Positions 52,633 through 61,192 of a DNA stretch of 64,000 bases are shown piece after piece. Source of the stretch: Gemella haemolysans. Its GTDB lineage: Bacteria > Bacillota > Bacilli > Staphylococcales > Gemellaceae. A model generated the notes under the pieces. It was not told where the DNA came from. It did not search any database and worked only from the letters and a program-made list of their open reading frames with translations. The DNA lies in NCBI RefSeq assembly GCF_012273215.1, contig NZ_CP050965.1, forward strand, positions 1,658,541 through 1,722,540, read 5' to 3'. The translations under genes were made by a program, and so were the position numbers. The first letter of the stretch is position 1. Every line of letters starts with the position of its first letter.

Positions 52633-53375
52633 TATATTCCTCCTTGAAATTCTTTTAATACTTTACCTTGAATAGCCGATTATTGAATAACTTATCTTAA
52701 ATCTCCATAGAAATAAAATTTTCCATATATATCTTCTCGGTTGTGTTGTTATTAAGATAAACAACTCCCTCACCTTATATTATGTTCTTTGATTAATATA
52801 TTCAATTTTCTGCTATTGTGTACCTTTTTGTTAATATTAGTAAACTAATGATGAGATTCACACATTGAAGCTCATAAATTATTTTACCTAATTTTTATTT
52901 TTTTGTCCATAAAAAACCTCATAAATTCTCAAAATATTTTATAATATTTCGCTTTGTTAATTTTTAATTTATTTTTATATAATCTTTTTTATAACTCACC
53001 TTGAAAAACACTGTTGTAATAGGGTTTAATATCCTATTTTCATTATTTACGAAATTTACAGACTTTTACAAACGTGTTATACATTATAACTAAAATAATT
53101 CTTTTTGTAAAACAATACATTCTGTATTGTTCGTCTACTTTTGTAGGTGTTTATCAAGTTCTTAAATTAAGGGATATTTTACTATATTATGACTATAATA
53201 AATCTTCTTTAATCTTATTAATTAATCATATATTTTATTTTAGGGATTATAAACATCTTTAATAAAATTTAACATGATTCATCTTATTATTTACTATTTT
53301 TATATAAATCTGTTATAATCATTATCCCCGCCAACCCCCTTACATTAAATTACTTAATTTAAAGGAGTTAAAATT
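52633..53375. other. 743-bp divergent intergenic region
   Basis: It contains the promoter of the giant adhesin (52777-52805) with a leader of about 140 bases and, on the other side, an extended -10 (TGTTATAAT near 53311) for the sigma-like gene at 53376. A small stem ATAGGGTTTAATATCCTAT lies near 53020. No coding sequence was seen. Confidence 0.5.
52777..52805 (-). promoter_or_regulatory. promoter of the giant adhesin
   Basis: TTGAAT (52800-52805), 17 bases, TAATAT (52777-52782) on the minus strand. Confidence 0.5.
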
Positions 53376-53795
53376 ATGAAAAGATATAAAATAGATAATA
53401 ATCATGTAGTAGATGTACCAGATGAGGTATTCTCAGTAATTAGATATTATAGTTATAAAGAAAGATATCTAAAAATGAAAGATGCCAAGCACAACATCAT
53501 ACATTTCTATGAATTCGATACTGAAGATAGCGACGGGGAAAATCTCGTAAGAGACCCTTCTCCATTGCCTGATGTATTAATTATTACTAATGAAACTTAT
53601 AATGAATTGTATAATGCACTAGCTACATTATCGATAGAAGATCAACTTCTATTGTACAATTTATTCGTAAAAGGGAAATCTTTAAGGAGTATTGCACTTA
53701 GGGAAAACAGCAGTGCTATGGCAATTAGTCGCCGTCGTGACAAGTTGCTCAAGAAGTTGGCTATAATTCTTATTCAGTATAAGATTAAGAATTAG
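53376..53795 (+). CDS. sigma-factor region 4-like regulator
   Basis: This protein has 139 residues. The C-terminal part (LSIEDQLLLYNLFVKGKSLR, then SIALRENSSAMAISRRRDKL) has the spacing of a sigma-70 region 4 helix-turn-helix. There is no region 2. The N-terminal 60 residues (KIDNNHVVDVPDEVFSVIRY) are of unknown type, similar to small phage-like or conjugative-element sigma-like regulators. TAAAGGAGTTAAAATT precedes the ATG. It faces away from the giant adhesin and could regulate the adhesin region; this is unproven. Confidence 0.7.
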   Translation: MKRYKIDNNHVVDVPDEVFSVIRYYSYKERYLKMKDAKHNIIHFYEFDTEDSDGENLVRDPSPLPDVLIITNETYNELYNALATLSIEDQLLLYNLFVKGKSLRSIALRENSSAMAISRRRDKLLKKLAIILIQYKIKN

Positions 53796-54018
53796 TACAG
53801 TGTGAACTTTGTGTGAACTTTTACAAAAAACCTGTTACAAAGTTCAAAAAAATCCACTATTAATAGTGAAGAGGATTTTTCGTAAGGGGGTATATTTATT
53901 TATATTTTATAATACTGAAAATCCAACCCATCTTTTCTTTCATTTCATAATTTACTTTCTATTACCGTCTTCATAGAGATATTTATGTAGGGAGTGGCTA
54001 TTAAGGAGGGAAGTAATT

Positions 54019-54537
54019 ATGAGACAGTACTATTTGACTGATAGGGAGACTGAATCATTTTATGAATTATTAGAAATTAAAAAGAACTTAATAACTATGG
54101 CTCTTTATAAAGTGAAGATACCAAGAAAACTTCACCATGAATTTTACAGTTATGGTTTAGAAGGTTTATTAGTCAGTTTTTTGATTCTTAATGAAGGGAA
54201 AATTGAGGAAAAGGATTTTGATCGTTTCGCCTTCGTTACTATTAAAAGAAAATTAATCGATGAGATTCGCTATAGAAATAAAGAGAAAAGCATACCTCTA
54301 GATATTTTCGATAACAACAAATTGGATGCGACAGATGACAACTACTCATATGTGTACATTCAGCTGTTCGAGTATTTGAAGAACACCTTAGATGAACAGG
54401 AACTTAAGTTTTTCTGCGAGTTTATAAAGTCTCTAAATATGAAGCAAACCGCAGAAGCTATGAACATTTCGTTACGAACAGCATATAGAATCCACAAACG
54501 AATTAAGGGAGTTTGTGAAAATTTTTTATTAAGTTAA
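54019..54537 (+). CDS. ComX/SigH-like alternative sigma factor
   Basis: This 172-residue protein has a region 2-like part (LHHEFYSYGLEGLLVSFLIL, then FDRFAFVTIKRKLIDEIRYR, the FxxxxIKRxLIDEIR core). After a linker comes a region 4 helix-turn-helix (FIKSLNMKQTAEAMNISLRT, AYRIHKRIK). Size and layout match small sigma factors such as ComX, which drives competence genes in streptococci. TAAGGAGGGAAGTAATT precedes the start. No competence genes are nearby, so its regulon is open. Confidence 0.75.
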   Translation: MRQYYLTDRETESFYELLEIKKNLITMALYKVKIPRKLHHEFYSYGLEGLLVSFLILNEGKIEEKDFDRFAFVTIKRKLIDEIRYRNKEKSIPLDIFDNNKLDATDDNYSYVYIQLFEYLKNTLDEQELKFFCEFIKSLNMKQTAEAMNISLRTAYRIHKRIKGVCENFLLS

Positions 54538-54606
54538 TATTATAAATATCCGCCACTCTCTACATGAATATCAACGTCTTTTTATATAATTTACAGCAAA
54601 CACAAA

Positions 54607-54641
54607 GACACCCTCGAAAATTATCAGGGGTGCCTTTTTTT
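54607..54641 (+). terminator. terminator of the sigma-factor gene
   Basis: CACCCT and AGGGGTG enclose CGAAAATTATC, then seven T. The same loop and stem recur at 61104-61137 after another adhesin gene. Confidence 0.85.
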
Positions 54642-54682
54642 GTTAGAGTTTAGTTTAGTAGGTTTTTTGTTTAGATTTCAAA

Positions 54683-55444
54683 TTAGTTTTTGTCGTTTTT
54701 ACGACGAGCTACCGCTAGTAATCCACCTAGGATCGCTAACCCTAATCCTGCTAAGCCAGTATTAGTTTCAGTTGTACCTGTGTTTGCTAGACGTTGTCCT
54801 AGTTTTTCGTTAGTTACTTTTCCGAAGATGTGACGTACATTTCCGCCTTCTCCAACAACTGTTCTCACAAACTCATATCTACCATTACTTCCGTAAGTCT
54901 CCGTTCTAATACCTGTACCTGTTGGACGTATTTTATCTTTCCACATTGCTGCTTCTTTTGATAATTTTCTAGCTTTTTCAGTTGATAATGGAATATCCGT
55001 ACGTCCACCTGTATCAGCAACTTCATTGTTTGCTGATTTTATCTCTGTATTTTCAGATTGGTATCCATGAACTTAGACACGGTATGCATCATTATTGTCT
55101 AACACTATATAAGACTTACCTGTCGCAGTTGGAAATTCACCGTTTTGTTTTCTTAATTCAGTAGTATCGGCTGTGTATCCTTCATTAGTTGTTACTTTTG
55201 CATTAACTTCATCTTGAGTTGCATCAGCTTTTGCGAATACTTCTTTTGCTTTTGCTAATTCTTCACGAGCTGTTTTTACTGTAACTTCCTCAGCTGCTTG
55301 AGACACTGCCCCAGCACCTAAAAAGATATTAGCACCGATTACTACTGATGCTGTACCGACTTTGGATTTTTTGATAAAATACGATTCTACTTTAGTACCT
55401 TCTTTTGTGGTTTTTAAGTACTTATTATTTTTTCCTACCATCAA
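54683..55444 (-). pseudogene. mini YSIRK/LANTG surface protein with one in-frame stop
   Basis: One frame of 254 codons is broken by a single TAA at 55073-55075. The N-terminal part has a YSIRK-like signal (YFIKKSKVGTASVVIGANIF) and a short Ala/Lys-rich segment (EELAKAKEVFAKADATQDEV). After the stop the frame goes on through SENTEIKSANNEVADTGGRT to a WTDENGN-type remnant (GRYEFVRTVVGEGGNVRHIF) and LANTG plus ARRKNDKN. Both ends closely match the giant adhesin, so this is a collapsed copy that kept signal and anchor but almost no body. It is likely nonfunctional, or a short secreted peptide. Confidence 0.85.
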
Positions 55445-55949
55445 ATTTCCTCTTATGATATATTTTCTTCTAAACTAAACCTTTTTCAAATTCTTTATCT
55501 TTGATTTTTTTGATTACGATATTTAACTTAAACTCATACTACTAATTTGAAATCCATTTTTTGAACTTCATTATTAATAATACCAAATATAATCCTTTTG
55601 GTTCTCTGACTAGACTTCATTCTTAAATCTATAATTTTTAAATAGCTCTGATTCATAAATACTAAGCTCATAAGTTTTGTTTTTCAAGGATAATTAACTC
55701 TCTAAAACAATGTTAATGTCAGTATTTTTTTTACTAATTCAGACTGGAACCTAGAACTATTACTCTCGGATAATACCATCCTTTTTACCAAAAAACGGAT
55801 ATTAGCATCATTATTCCTTAACTAAAGACAATTATTAAAATACATAGAGATAATAAAAATAAATCACAAACATTGAAAATAATCATCATGATTTTCATTG
55901 AACAATAAGCTATTTAAATATATTACAGATGTAATAAACACTTACTCTA

Positions 55950-55978
55950 TTGACCTACTTCATGACCTATGATAGAAT
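55950..55978 (+). promoter_or_regulatory. promoter upstream of the DUF1963 gene
   Basis: TTGACC (55950-55955), 17 bases, TAGAAT (55973-55978), giving a leader of about 210 bases before the start codon. Confidence 0.6.
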
Positions 55979-56126
55979 GAAAACGTGGAATATTATACAT
56001 TTAATTATTTTTTATGTGTAATATGAAGGTAATTTTTAAAAATTTAATTAACGACAATCAAGCAAGCACTTTTAATCAAATTCGATAAAATTTCACCATA
56101 AAAAATACTTAAAAAAATATTGTACA

Positions 56127-56156
56127 TTGGTTATACATTCGAGAATGCATAACCAA
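56127..56156. promoter_or_regulatory. 30-base palindrome in the leader of the DUF1963 gene
   Basis: TTGGTTATACATTC faces GAATGCATAACCAA with one mismatch per arm. A weak T tract (ATTTT) follows. It could be an operator or a leader hairpin 43 bases before the start codon. Confidence 0.5.
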
Positions 56157-56198
56157 ATTTTAACAAAAAACTAAAATACACGTATACCGGAGGGTTAT

Positions 56199-57032
56199 AT
56201 GATTACAATTGAAGATATTAACAAAGTTATAGAAAAAATTAAAAATGAACACACAAAAGAATATATCGGAATTTCTATCAACGGAGATAGAGGGCTAAAC
56301 ATTAGTACAAGTAAATTCGGAGGCGTTCCTTATATTGCACAGGATGCAGAAGCACCAGTAGATACAGAGGGTAATCAACTTGCACTACTAGCTCAAATTA
56401 ACTGCACAGAACTACCAGAAAATGATATTTACCCTAAAGAAGGATTGCTACAATTCTGGATTTCACGCGATGATTCTTTCGGACTAGATTCTAAAGGAAC
56501 TAATGTCGTAAAATATATTAAAGATATAGATAAAAACATAACAAACGGGGATGTATTGAACAAGTACCACCTTCCTAGCGAAGATAACGATGAGGAATAT
56601 TCTCCATTCCAAGAAAAAGATGCATCATTTGCATTAACATTCAACAAAGGAACTTCAACGATTACTGCTACGGACTTCTTATTTGAAGGCATCGCAAAAG
56701 ACGCTATCCGCGAACTATTCCCAGATGAGCAGGTAGAAGATCTATATGAAAATCTTGATAGAGAAGTCTACGAAACTCTATTTAAGGCTTTCGAGGGAGT
56801 TAAACACGCAATAGGTGGTTACCCAACATTCACTCAATGGGATCCACGTGACCCTGAAAATAAAGAAGCGTACGACACATTACTTCTTCAAGTAGAAAGC
56901 GAATGGGATGCGAACACGAAAGATAACCTAATTATGTGGGGAGATTCAGGAGTTGCAAACTTCTTTATCAATAAAGAAAAATTAGCAAACTTAGATTTTG
57001 AAGATACATTATTCAACTGGGATTGCTTTTAA
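56199..57032 (+). CDS. DUF1963 (YwqG-like) protein
   Basis: This 277-residue protein has TSKFGGVPYIAQDAEAP, LALLAQINCTELPEN, GLLQFWISRDDSFG and late HAIGGYPTFTQWDPRD, IMWGDSGVANFFIN. All are characteristic of the DUF1963/YwqG family. Members are cytoplasmic and of unknown function, sometimes linked to polymorphic toxin immunity. Start behind CGGAGGGTTAT. No toxin gene is adjacent. Confidence 0.88.
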   Translation: MITIEDINKVIEKIKNEHTKEYIGISINGDRGLNISTSKFGGVPYIAQDAEAPVDTEGNQLALLAQINCTELPENDIYPKEGLLQFWISRDDSFGLDSKGTNVVKYIKDIDKNITNGDVLNKYHLPSEDNDEEYSPFQEKDASFALTFNKGTSTITATDFLFEGIAKDAIRELFPDEQVEDLYENLDREVYETLFKAFEGVKHAIGGYPTFTQWDPRDPENKEAYDTLLLQVESEWDANTKDNLIMWGDSGVANFFINKEKLANLDFEDTLFNWDCF

Positions 57033-57035
57033 TTA

Positions 57036-57070
57036 AGACTCTCTGTTAAATTCGGAACATAGAGAAAAAA
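57036..57070 (+). mobile_element. diverged ISL3 left-end relic
   Basis: GACTCTCTGTTAAATTCGGA followed by ACATAGAGAAAAAAATA is similar to the left end GGCTCTTTGTCAAATTCGGG of the intact element, with several substitutions. It abuts the IS200-type element. Confidence 0.5.
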
Positions 57071-57071
57071 A

Positions 57072-57828
57072 TAATGACCACCCCTGAAAAGGAGTGGTTT
57101 TCTCTTCGGGTATAACCCTTTGTTACTAACACGCACCTCAAGGCGCTGGCTTTCACATTCGTTCAAGCCCTATTGTATTTTGACGCCCGCTACCCGTTAA
57201 ACGGATTTATCTACTTTTTCTTATTTCCAAATGGATTTGTATATTCTTTTGTTGTCAATTTATCTATTGTAATATCATGCATTTCTTGTTCTCTGATATA
57301 TTTTCTTATTGTACTTTCATTCAAACCTACAGTACTTACATAGTATCCTTCTGCCCAAAATTTTCTATTCCCATACTTATATTTCAAGTTTGCATGCATA
57401 TCAAATATCATCAGTGAACTTTTTCCTTTCAAATACCCCATAAAACTTGATACACTATATTTCGGTAGTATTGATAACTGCAAATGTATATGATCTGGCA
57501 TTATATGTCCTTCTATTATTTCCACTCCTTTATACTTACATAACCTTTTTATTATATCTACTATATCTCGTTTGTATTGATTAAATTCTATTTTTCGTCT
57601 ATACTTAGGGGTAAATACAATATGGTATTTACATAACCACTTTGTATGCGATAAACTATTATGTTTATTTGCCATAATTAAAATCATCCTTTCTTTATTT
57701 TAGAGCTTGAACTACTCTTATTTTATCAAGAAAGGATGATTTTTCAATTGTTTAACTTTTATATCGCACCCGCATAGCGGGTGGTTTTTTGTTTCGGAGA
57801 CTTTGCCTCCTCAACTGGCTAAAGCCAT
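57072..57828 (-). mobile_element. IS200/IS605-type element
   Basis: The single tnpA gene is flanked by subterminal hairpins. On the plus strand the right one is CACCCGCATAGCGGGTG (57768-57784); the left region has CCACCCC/GGAGTGG near 57078-57103. As in IS200, there are no long terminal inverted repeats and no tnpB. The exact borders are estimates. Confidence 0.75.
57211..57675 (-). CDS. tnpA: IS200/IS605-family transposase TnpA
   Basis: This Y1 HUH single-strand transposase has 154 residues from the ATG at 57675 (MANKHNSLSHTKWLCKYHIV). Motifs are YHIVFTPKYRRKIEF, the HUH pair in IMPDHIHLQLSILP, and the catalytic tyrosine in STIRKYIREQEMHD. The length is normal and no lesion is seen, so the element may be active. 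AAAGGATGATTTTAATT precedes the start. Confidence 0.95.
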   Translation of the reverse strand: MANKHNSLSHTKWLCKYHIVFTPKYRRKIEFNQYKRDIVDIIKRLCKYKGVEIIEGHIMPDHIHLQLSILPKYSVSSFMGYLKGKSSLMIFDMHANLKYKYGNRKFWAEGYYVSTVGLNESTIRKYIREQEMHDITIDKLTTKEYTNPFGNKKK

Positions 57829-57837
57829 TAATATAAA

Positions 57838-57870
57838 AATATCTTCCTGGATTTTTACCAAGAAGATATT
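57838..57870 (-). terminator. terminator of the glycosyltransferase operon
   Basis: On the minus strand AATATCTTCTTGG and CCAGGAAGATATT pair, followed by TTTTTAT. It lies 50 bases after the 57920 gene. Confidence 0.8.
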
Positions 57871-57919
57871 AACTTAACATATATTTATTTATCTTTTAGA
57901 TACAACAAATTTATATTTA

Positions 57920-59164
57920 TTAAACTTTCAATACTTTCTTATAATACTCTGCTACTTTACTCTTCACATGTTCTTTTGCAAAAGTTGAAGATTTATATTC
58001 GCCTTCCTGTTGATATTTCACAAGAAGTTCTAACAATTCATCGAAAGAACTGAAGGTTTTCGTGTTTTCGCAGATACTCGCGTAATATCTATGCCCTAAA
58101 TCAACATTAGAAAGCAGACAGACTAATCCTTTCGAAGATGCTTCTACAGCTGAATTGGCGAAGCATTCACTTAACGAACAAGATATACACACTTCATGTT
58201 TTTCATAAGGTACTTGTTTTACAAAACCAGCAAATTTAACATTATCTGGTAAGTTATTCCTAGTATATCCTTCAGGTAAATTACCATAGATCGTAAGTGT
58301 GCTATCAGGTGTACGTCTAAATGCTTCAATCGTGATTTCACATTTTTTTATAAAGGTCATATTGCCGACTATGCACCAATTTTTTATAGTTGTATATATT
58401 TCTTCTTCAACCTCTTCTACATAGACAGGTGGTAGGAATCTCACCTTATCACTTCCTAGTCTTTCTTCTAAGACAGGGCTTGTGACAACATTAGTGCACC
58501 AACTTTGCAAGACAAACTTCATAAATGGCGCAAGAATATTGTAATGCGTATAGGCAAAAAGCTCTCTTCCAGTATTTTGGAAAAACTTTCGAAGTTGCAG
58601 AGGATATTCATTAATCATATCTATAATGAATTTATCATCAACGGTTGAATTTTCCACAAGGTATTCACTCACCAATTGCCATTGCATCAGAGTTTCATCA
58701 GTTTCTTTTATGTGATACTTATGATAATTTTCAGAAACATCACCTTCTAATACTACTCCATCTTTGTTGTAAAGGATAAATTTATCTTCTTTAGGGATAT
58801 ATTTATATAATAGTTGCGAAGTATAACACTCTACAGCTCCATCTTTGTAGTGAACTAATCCTACATAACCGTCTTTAGTATATTCCACCTCTAAAACATC
58901 CTCTAGATTTTCTATAAAACTTTTATCTACGCTAGGTTTATCCCTGGCTATATCTGATTTTTCAAAAATTACATGATAAAAGTTTTTGAACCCTAGACTT
59001 TCAAGAGTTTCTACAAAATTCGGAACAAAATTAGTTAGATTCGTTATAACTAATCTTTGTTCGACACCTATTTCGTCAAAGACAGCTTGTCTAGCTAGTT
59101 GACTACTCTCAAAACCATAGATCGTGTAAGGAACTCCTTCTTTTATCGTAAATACTTTAACCAT
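57920..59164 (-). CDS. GtfA-like family 4 glycosyltransferase
   Basis: The N-terminus of this 414-residue protein (VKVFTIKEGVPYTIYGFESS, QLARQAVFDEIG) and the EYTKDGYVGLVHYKDGAVEC region resemble the extra beta domain of accessory-Sec GtfA-type O-glycosyltransferases. The C-terminal GT-B half has WCIVGNMTFIKKCEITIEAF, TLTIYGNLPEGY and the donor site CSLSECFANSAVEASSKGLV. It may glycosylate a surface protein, perhaps the adhesin at 61193. SecA2/SecY2 genes are not in the window, so this is inference. It follows the GT52-GT2 pseudogene by 3 bases. Confidence 0.75.
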   Translation of the reverse strand: MVKVFTIKEGVPYTIYGFESSQLARQAVFDEIGVEQRLVITNLTNFVPNFVETLESLGFKNFYHVIFEKSDIARDKPSVDKSFIENLEDVLEVEYTKDGYVGLVHYKDGAVECYTSQLLYKYIPKEDKFILYNKDGVVLEGDVSENYHKYHIKETDETLMQWQLVSEYLVENSTVDDKFIIDMINEYPLQLRKFFQNTGRELFAYTHYNILAPFMKFVLQSWCTNVVTSPVLEERLGSDKVRFLPPVYVEEVEEEIYTTIKNWCIVGNMTFIKKCEITIEAFRRTPDSTLTIYGNLPEGYTRNNLPDNVKFAGFVKQVPYEKHEVCISCSLSECFANSAVEASSKGLVCLLSNVDLGHRYYASICENTKTFSSFDELLELLVKYQQEGEYKSSTFAKEHVKSKVAEYYKKVLKV

Positions 59165-59167
59165 TTT

Positions 59168-60753
59168 CTACTCCAATACATCTTCTAATCTTAAACCGCG
59201 ACTCTTCGCAAGTCTACTTCTAAATATCATACCTTTATTATCTTCTTCAGGAAGACCATAATATGCAGTCAGCGTATTCATCACGAGCGCATTATCTTTA
59301 GTTACCATACACGCCCACAGGTGCCAATCTTCAAAACCATCGCACTCTGGATCATAACCACCAGCTTCCTCAACCGCAGATTTCTTATAAATCACAGTAG
59401 AGTGATTAAACATATTTTTATAGGCTAACTTAAACCATAACTCCTCACCTGAAAGGTTATTGAAATTATTTCTTTTAATTCCACCTTGTAGTTTATTTCT
59501 ATCCGCATCGACCTTTGAACCAATGATATCTAACTTATCATTTTGTTCTAATTCATTAAGAAGAAAGTCCAAGTGCCACGGCATCCATTCATCATCAGAG
59601 TCCTGCCTTGCGATATACTCCGCAGTCACTAGCGAAATCCCTGCATTAAGGGCTCTCGATATTCCACCATGAAGAACTTTATGATAAATAACTCTCTCAT
59701 CATTTAAATATTTTTCTACATACTTCTTCAGTTCCATCACGAGATCCGTCATCAACGATAATAAGTCTAAAGTTTTCGTGAGTTTGATTTAACACCGATT
59801 CAATCGCCTTACCGACAGTTTTTTCACGGTTATAAACAGGCATAACAATATCTATCACCGTCTCCGATAAAGGTAAATCTATCGATTCAATGCCATAATT
59901 ACCTAGAATTTCTACTTCATTAGTCGTTAAGAACGTTCTGAAACAACGAACACTCACTCCAGGAATGTTTTTTACAAGAAGTAGTGAAGTCGAATAAAAA
60001 CCATAGACTTCCACATTCTCATAGTTAGACAATAGGTCGTAAATCTCTTCTTCGAAACATTTATCTGATCGAATAGTCTCAGCATTTTCTACATTTACTG
60101 TAACTCGAAGGTGAGCATAGTATAATGCTTCTCCCATCTTTTCTAATGCCTTCTGCGTCAATTTTTCTGTAATTCTTATATCTTTTTCGTCTATGTAGCT
60201 GCCAAGTGCTTATCCTAAAAAGACCTTGACTGTTTTTCCGTTAGTCGCTCTAGCAAAGTCTTTCGGTTTAGTATCGAAAGGTATTTTTATCAACTTTTCA
60301 GTTGGGAATACGGTATTAGTATCGAATATTGTATAGTGAGCTTGAGATAGGTTTATGACCCTCTCCAACGTTATTTCTTTTGGTCCGACTACTCTATCAG
60401 TATAGCGAGTATACATATTAGGTGCAATAATCGAAGTACTACCATCATCAAATGTGAATAATCTCATAAAACTAGGATTAAAAATGCTGTGAGCTATCGG
60501 ATTATCTAAACTTGCTAGATAAAACTTATCAATTTTGATATTTTCTAGTTTTTCCCTAAGTTCATTAGGCCATTTTTTAATTATCAATAAATAGAGTATC
60601 TTCACAAAACTCTTTCATTTTATCAGCGTATATTTTCTGCCTATTATCATTAGACATTTTCAAATATATTCCAAAAAACTTCTCACCTGTAACCTTAGCA
60701 ACCTCTCGCGCAACTAAGACTTGAAATGGTGAAGTACAAAAAATAATATTCAT
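59168..60753 (-). pseudogene. GT52-GT2 fusion glycosyltransferase with three lesions
   Basis: The original gene starts at the ATG at 60753 (MNIIFCTSPFQVLVAREVAK, a GT52 opening). It breaks at AAAAAA near 60590-60596, resumes KKWPNELREKLENIKIDKFY and FDDGSTSIIAPNMY, and meets a TAA at 60210-60212. It goes on in the same frame (ALGSYIDEKDIRIT) to a GT2 domain (IDIVMPVYNREKTVGKAIES, IVDDGSRDGTEE). It then shifts again at the A5 run near 59717 and finishes with HGGISRALNAGISLVTAEYI and ARQDSDDEWMPW. About 528 residues in all. Two lesions are homopolymer indels and one is a stop codon, so it is probably dead. Confidence 0.82.
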
Positions 60754-60760
60754 ACACTAT

Positions 60761-60796
60761 ACCTCTCTGTTAACCTCTCTATTAGACTCTCTATTA
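60761..60796 (-). repeat. three tandem 12-base repeats spanning the RBS region of the GT52-GT2 gene
   Basis: On the minus strand the units are TAATAGAGAGTC, TAATAGAGAGGT and TAACAGAGAGGT, followed by ATAGTGT and the ATG. The last unit supplies the ribosome binding site AGAGAGGT, and the earlier ones are near copies of it. Change of copy number would alter the leader without touching the reading frame. Confidence 0.75.
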
Positions 60797-60844
60797 GGCA
60801 CGAAAAATTACGCCAAAAGCCTTTTCCTTTAATAATTATAAATA

Positions 60845-60873
60845 TTTTATCACGCGGGAAAATTCTAGTCAAA
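60845..60873 (-). promoter_or_regulatory. promoter of the glycosyltransferase operon
   Basis: TTGACT (60868-60873), 17 bases, TAAAAT (60845-60850) with TGA before the -10, on the minus strand. Confidence 0.65.
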
Positions 60874-61103
60874 TGCAGGTGATGAAGAGTACCAAGAGTG
60901 GGGTTTTGAAAAGTTAGACATTACTAACGAACGAGATTATGTAAACAGCATGCGCGCCTCCGCTCCGGTTGTAATAGTTATCGGGATTGTGTAAACGAAG
61001 AGAACATCTTTATAGAGTGTATCTTAGTTGTTGAGATTATATAAATAAATATAAACATCTAATTCGAAATTAATCACTTTTTTAAATCTTATAAACCTAA
61101 AAA

Positions 61104-61142
61104 GAAAGCACCCTCGAAAATTATCAAGGGTGCTTTCAAGCC
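61104..61142 (-). terminator. terminator of the MucBP-repeat adhesin
   Basis: GAAAGCACCCT and AGGGTGCTTTC form a perfect 11-bp stem around CGAAAATTATCA, with TTTTTAGG following on the minus strand. Stem and loop share CACCCTCGAAAATTATC with the terminator at 54607. Confidence 0.9.
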
Positions 61143-61192
61143 ATTTATTTTATTATTTACTATTTTGTCTTTATGATTTTATTATTTTATTC

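Larger units (their letters stand above)
55445..56198. other. 754-bp intergenic region with promoter and palindrome
   Basis: Between the divergent mini-adhesin and DUF1963 genes. It holds a promoter at 55950-55978 and a 30-base palindrome at 56127-56156. No coding sequence was supported. Confidence 0.5.
60754..61192. other. intergenic region between the adhesin and glycosyltransferase operon
   Basis: 439 bases holding the adhesin terminator (61104-61137), a promoter for the glycosyltransferase genes (60845-60873) and three 12-base leader repeats (60761-60796). A locally GC-rich patch (GCGCGCCTCCGCTCCGG) near 60953 stands out. No gene was seen. Confidence 0.5.

Noticed and set aside
57211-57675. 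IS605 with TnpB/OMEGA RNA
   Set aside because: Only tnpA is present; no TnpB-like frame follows on either strand, so it is an IS200-type element.
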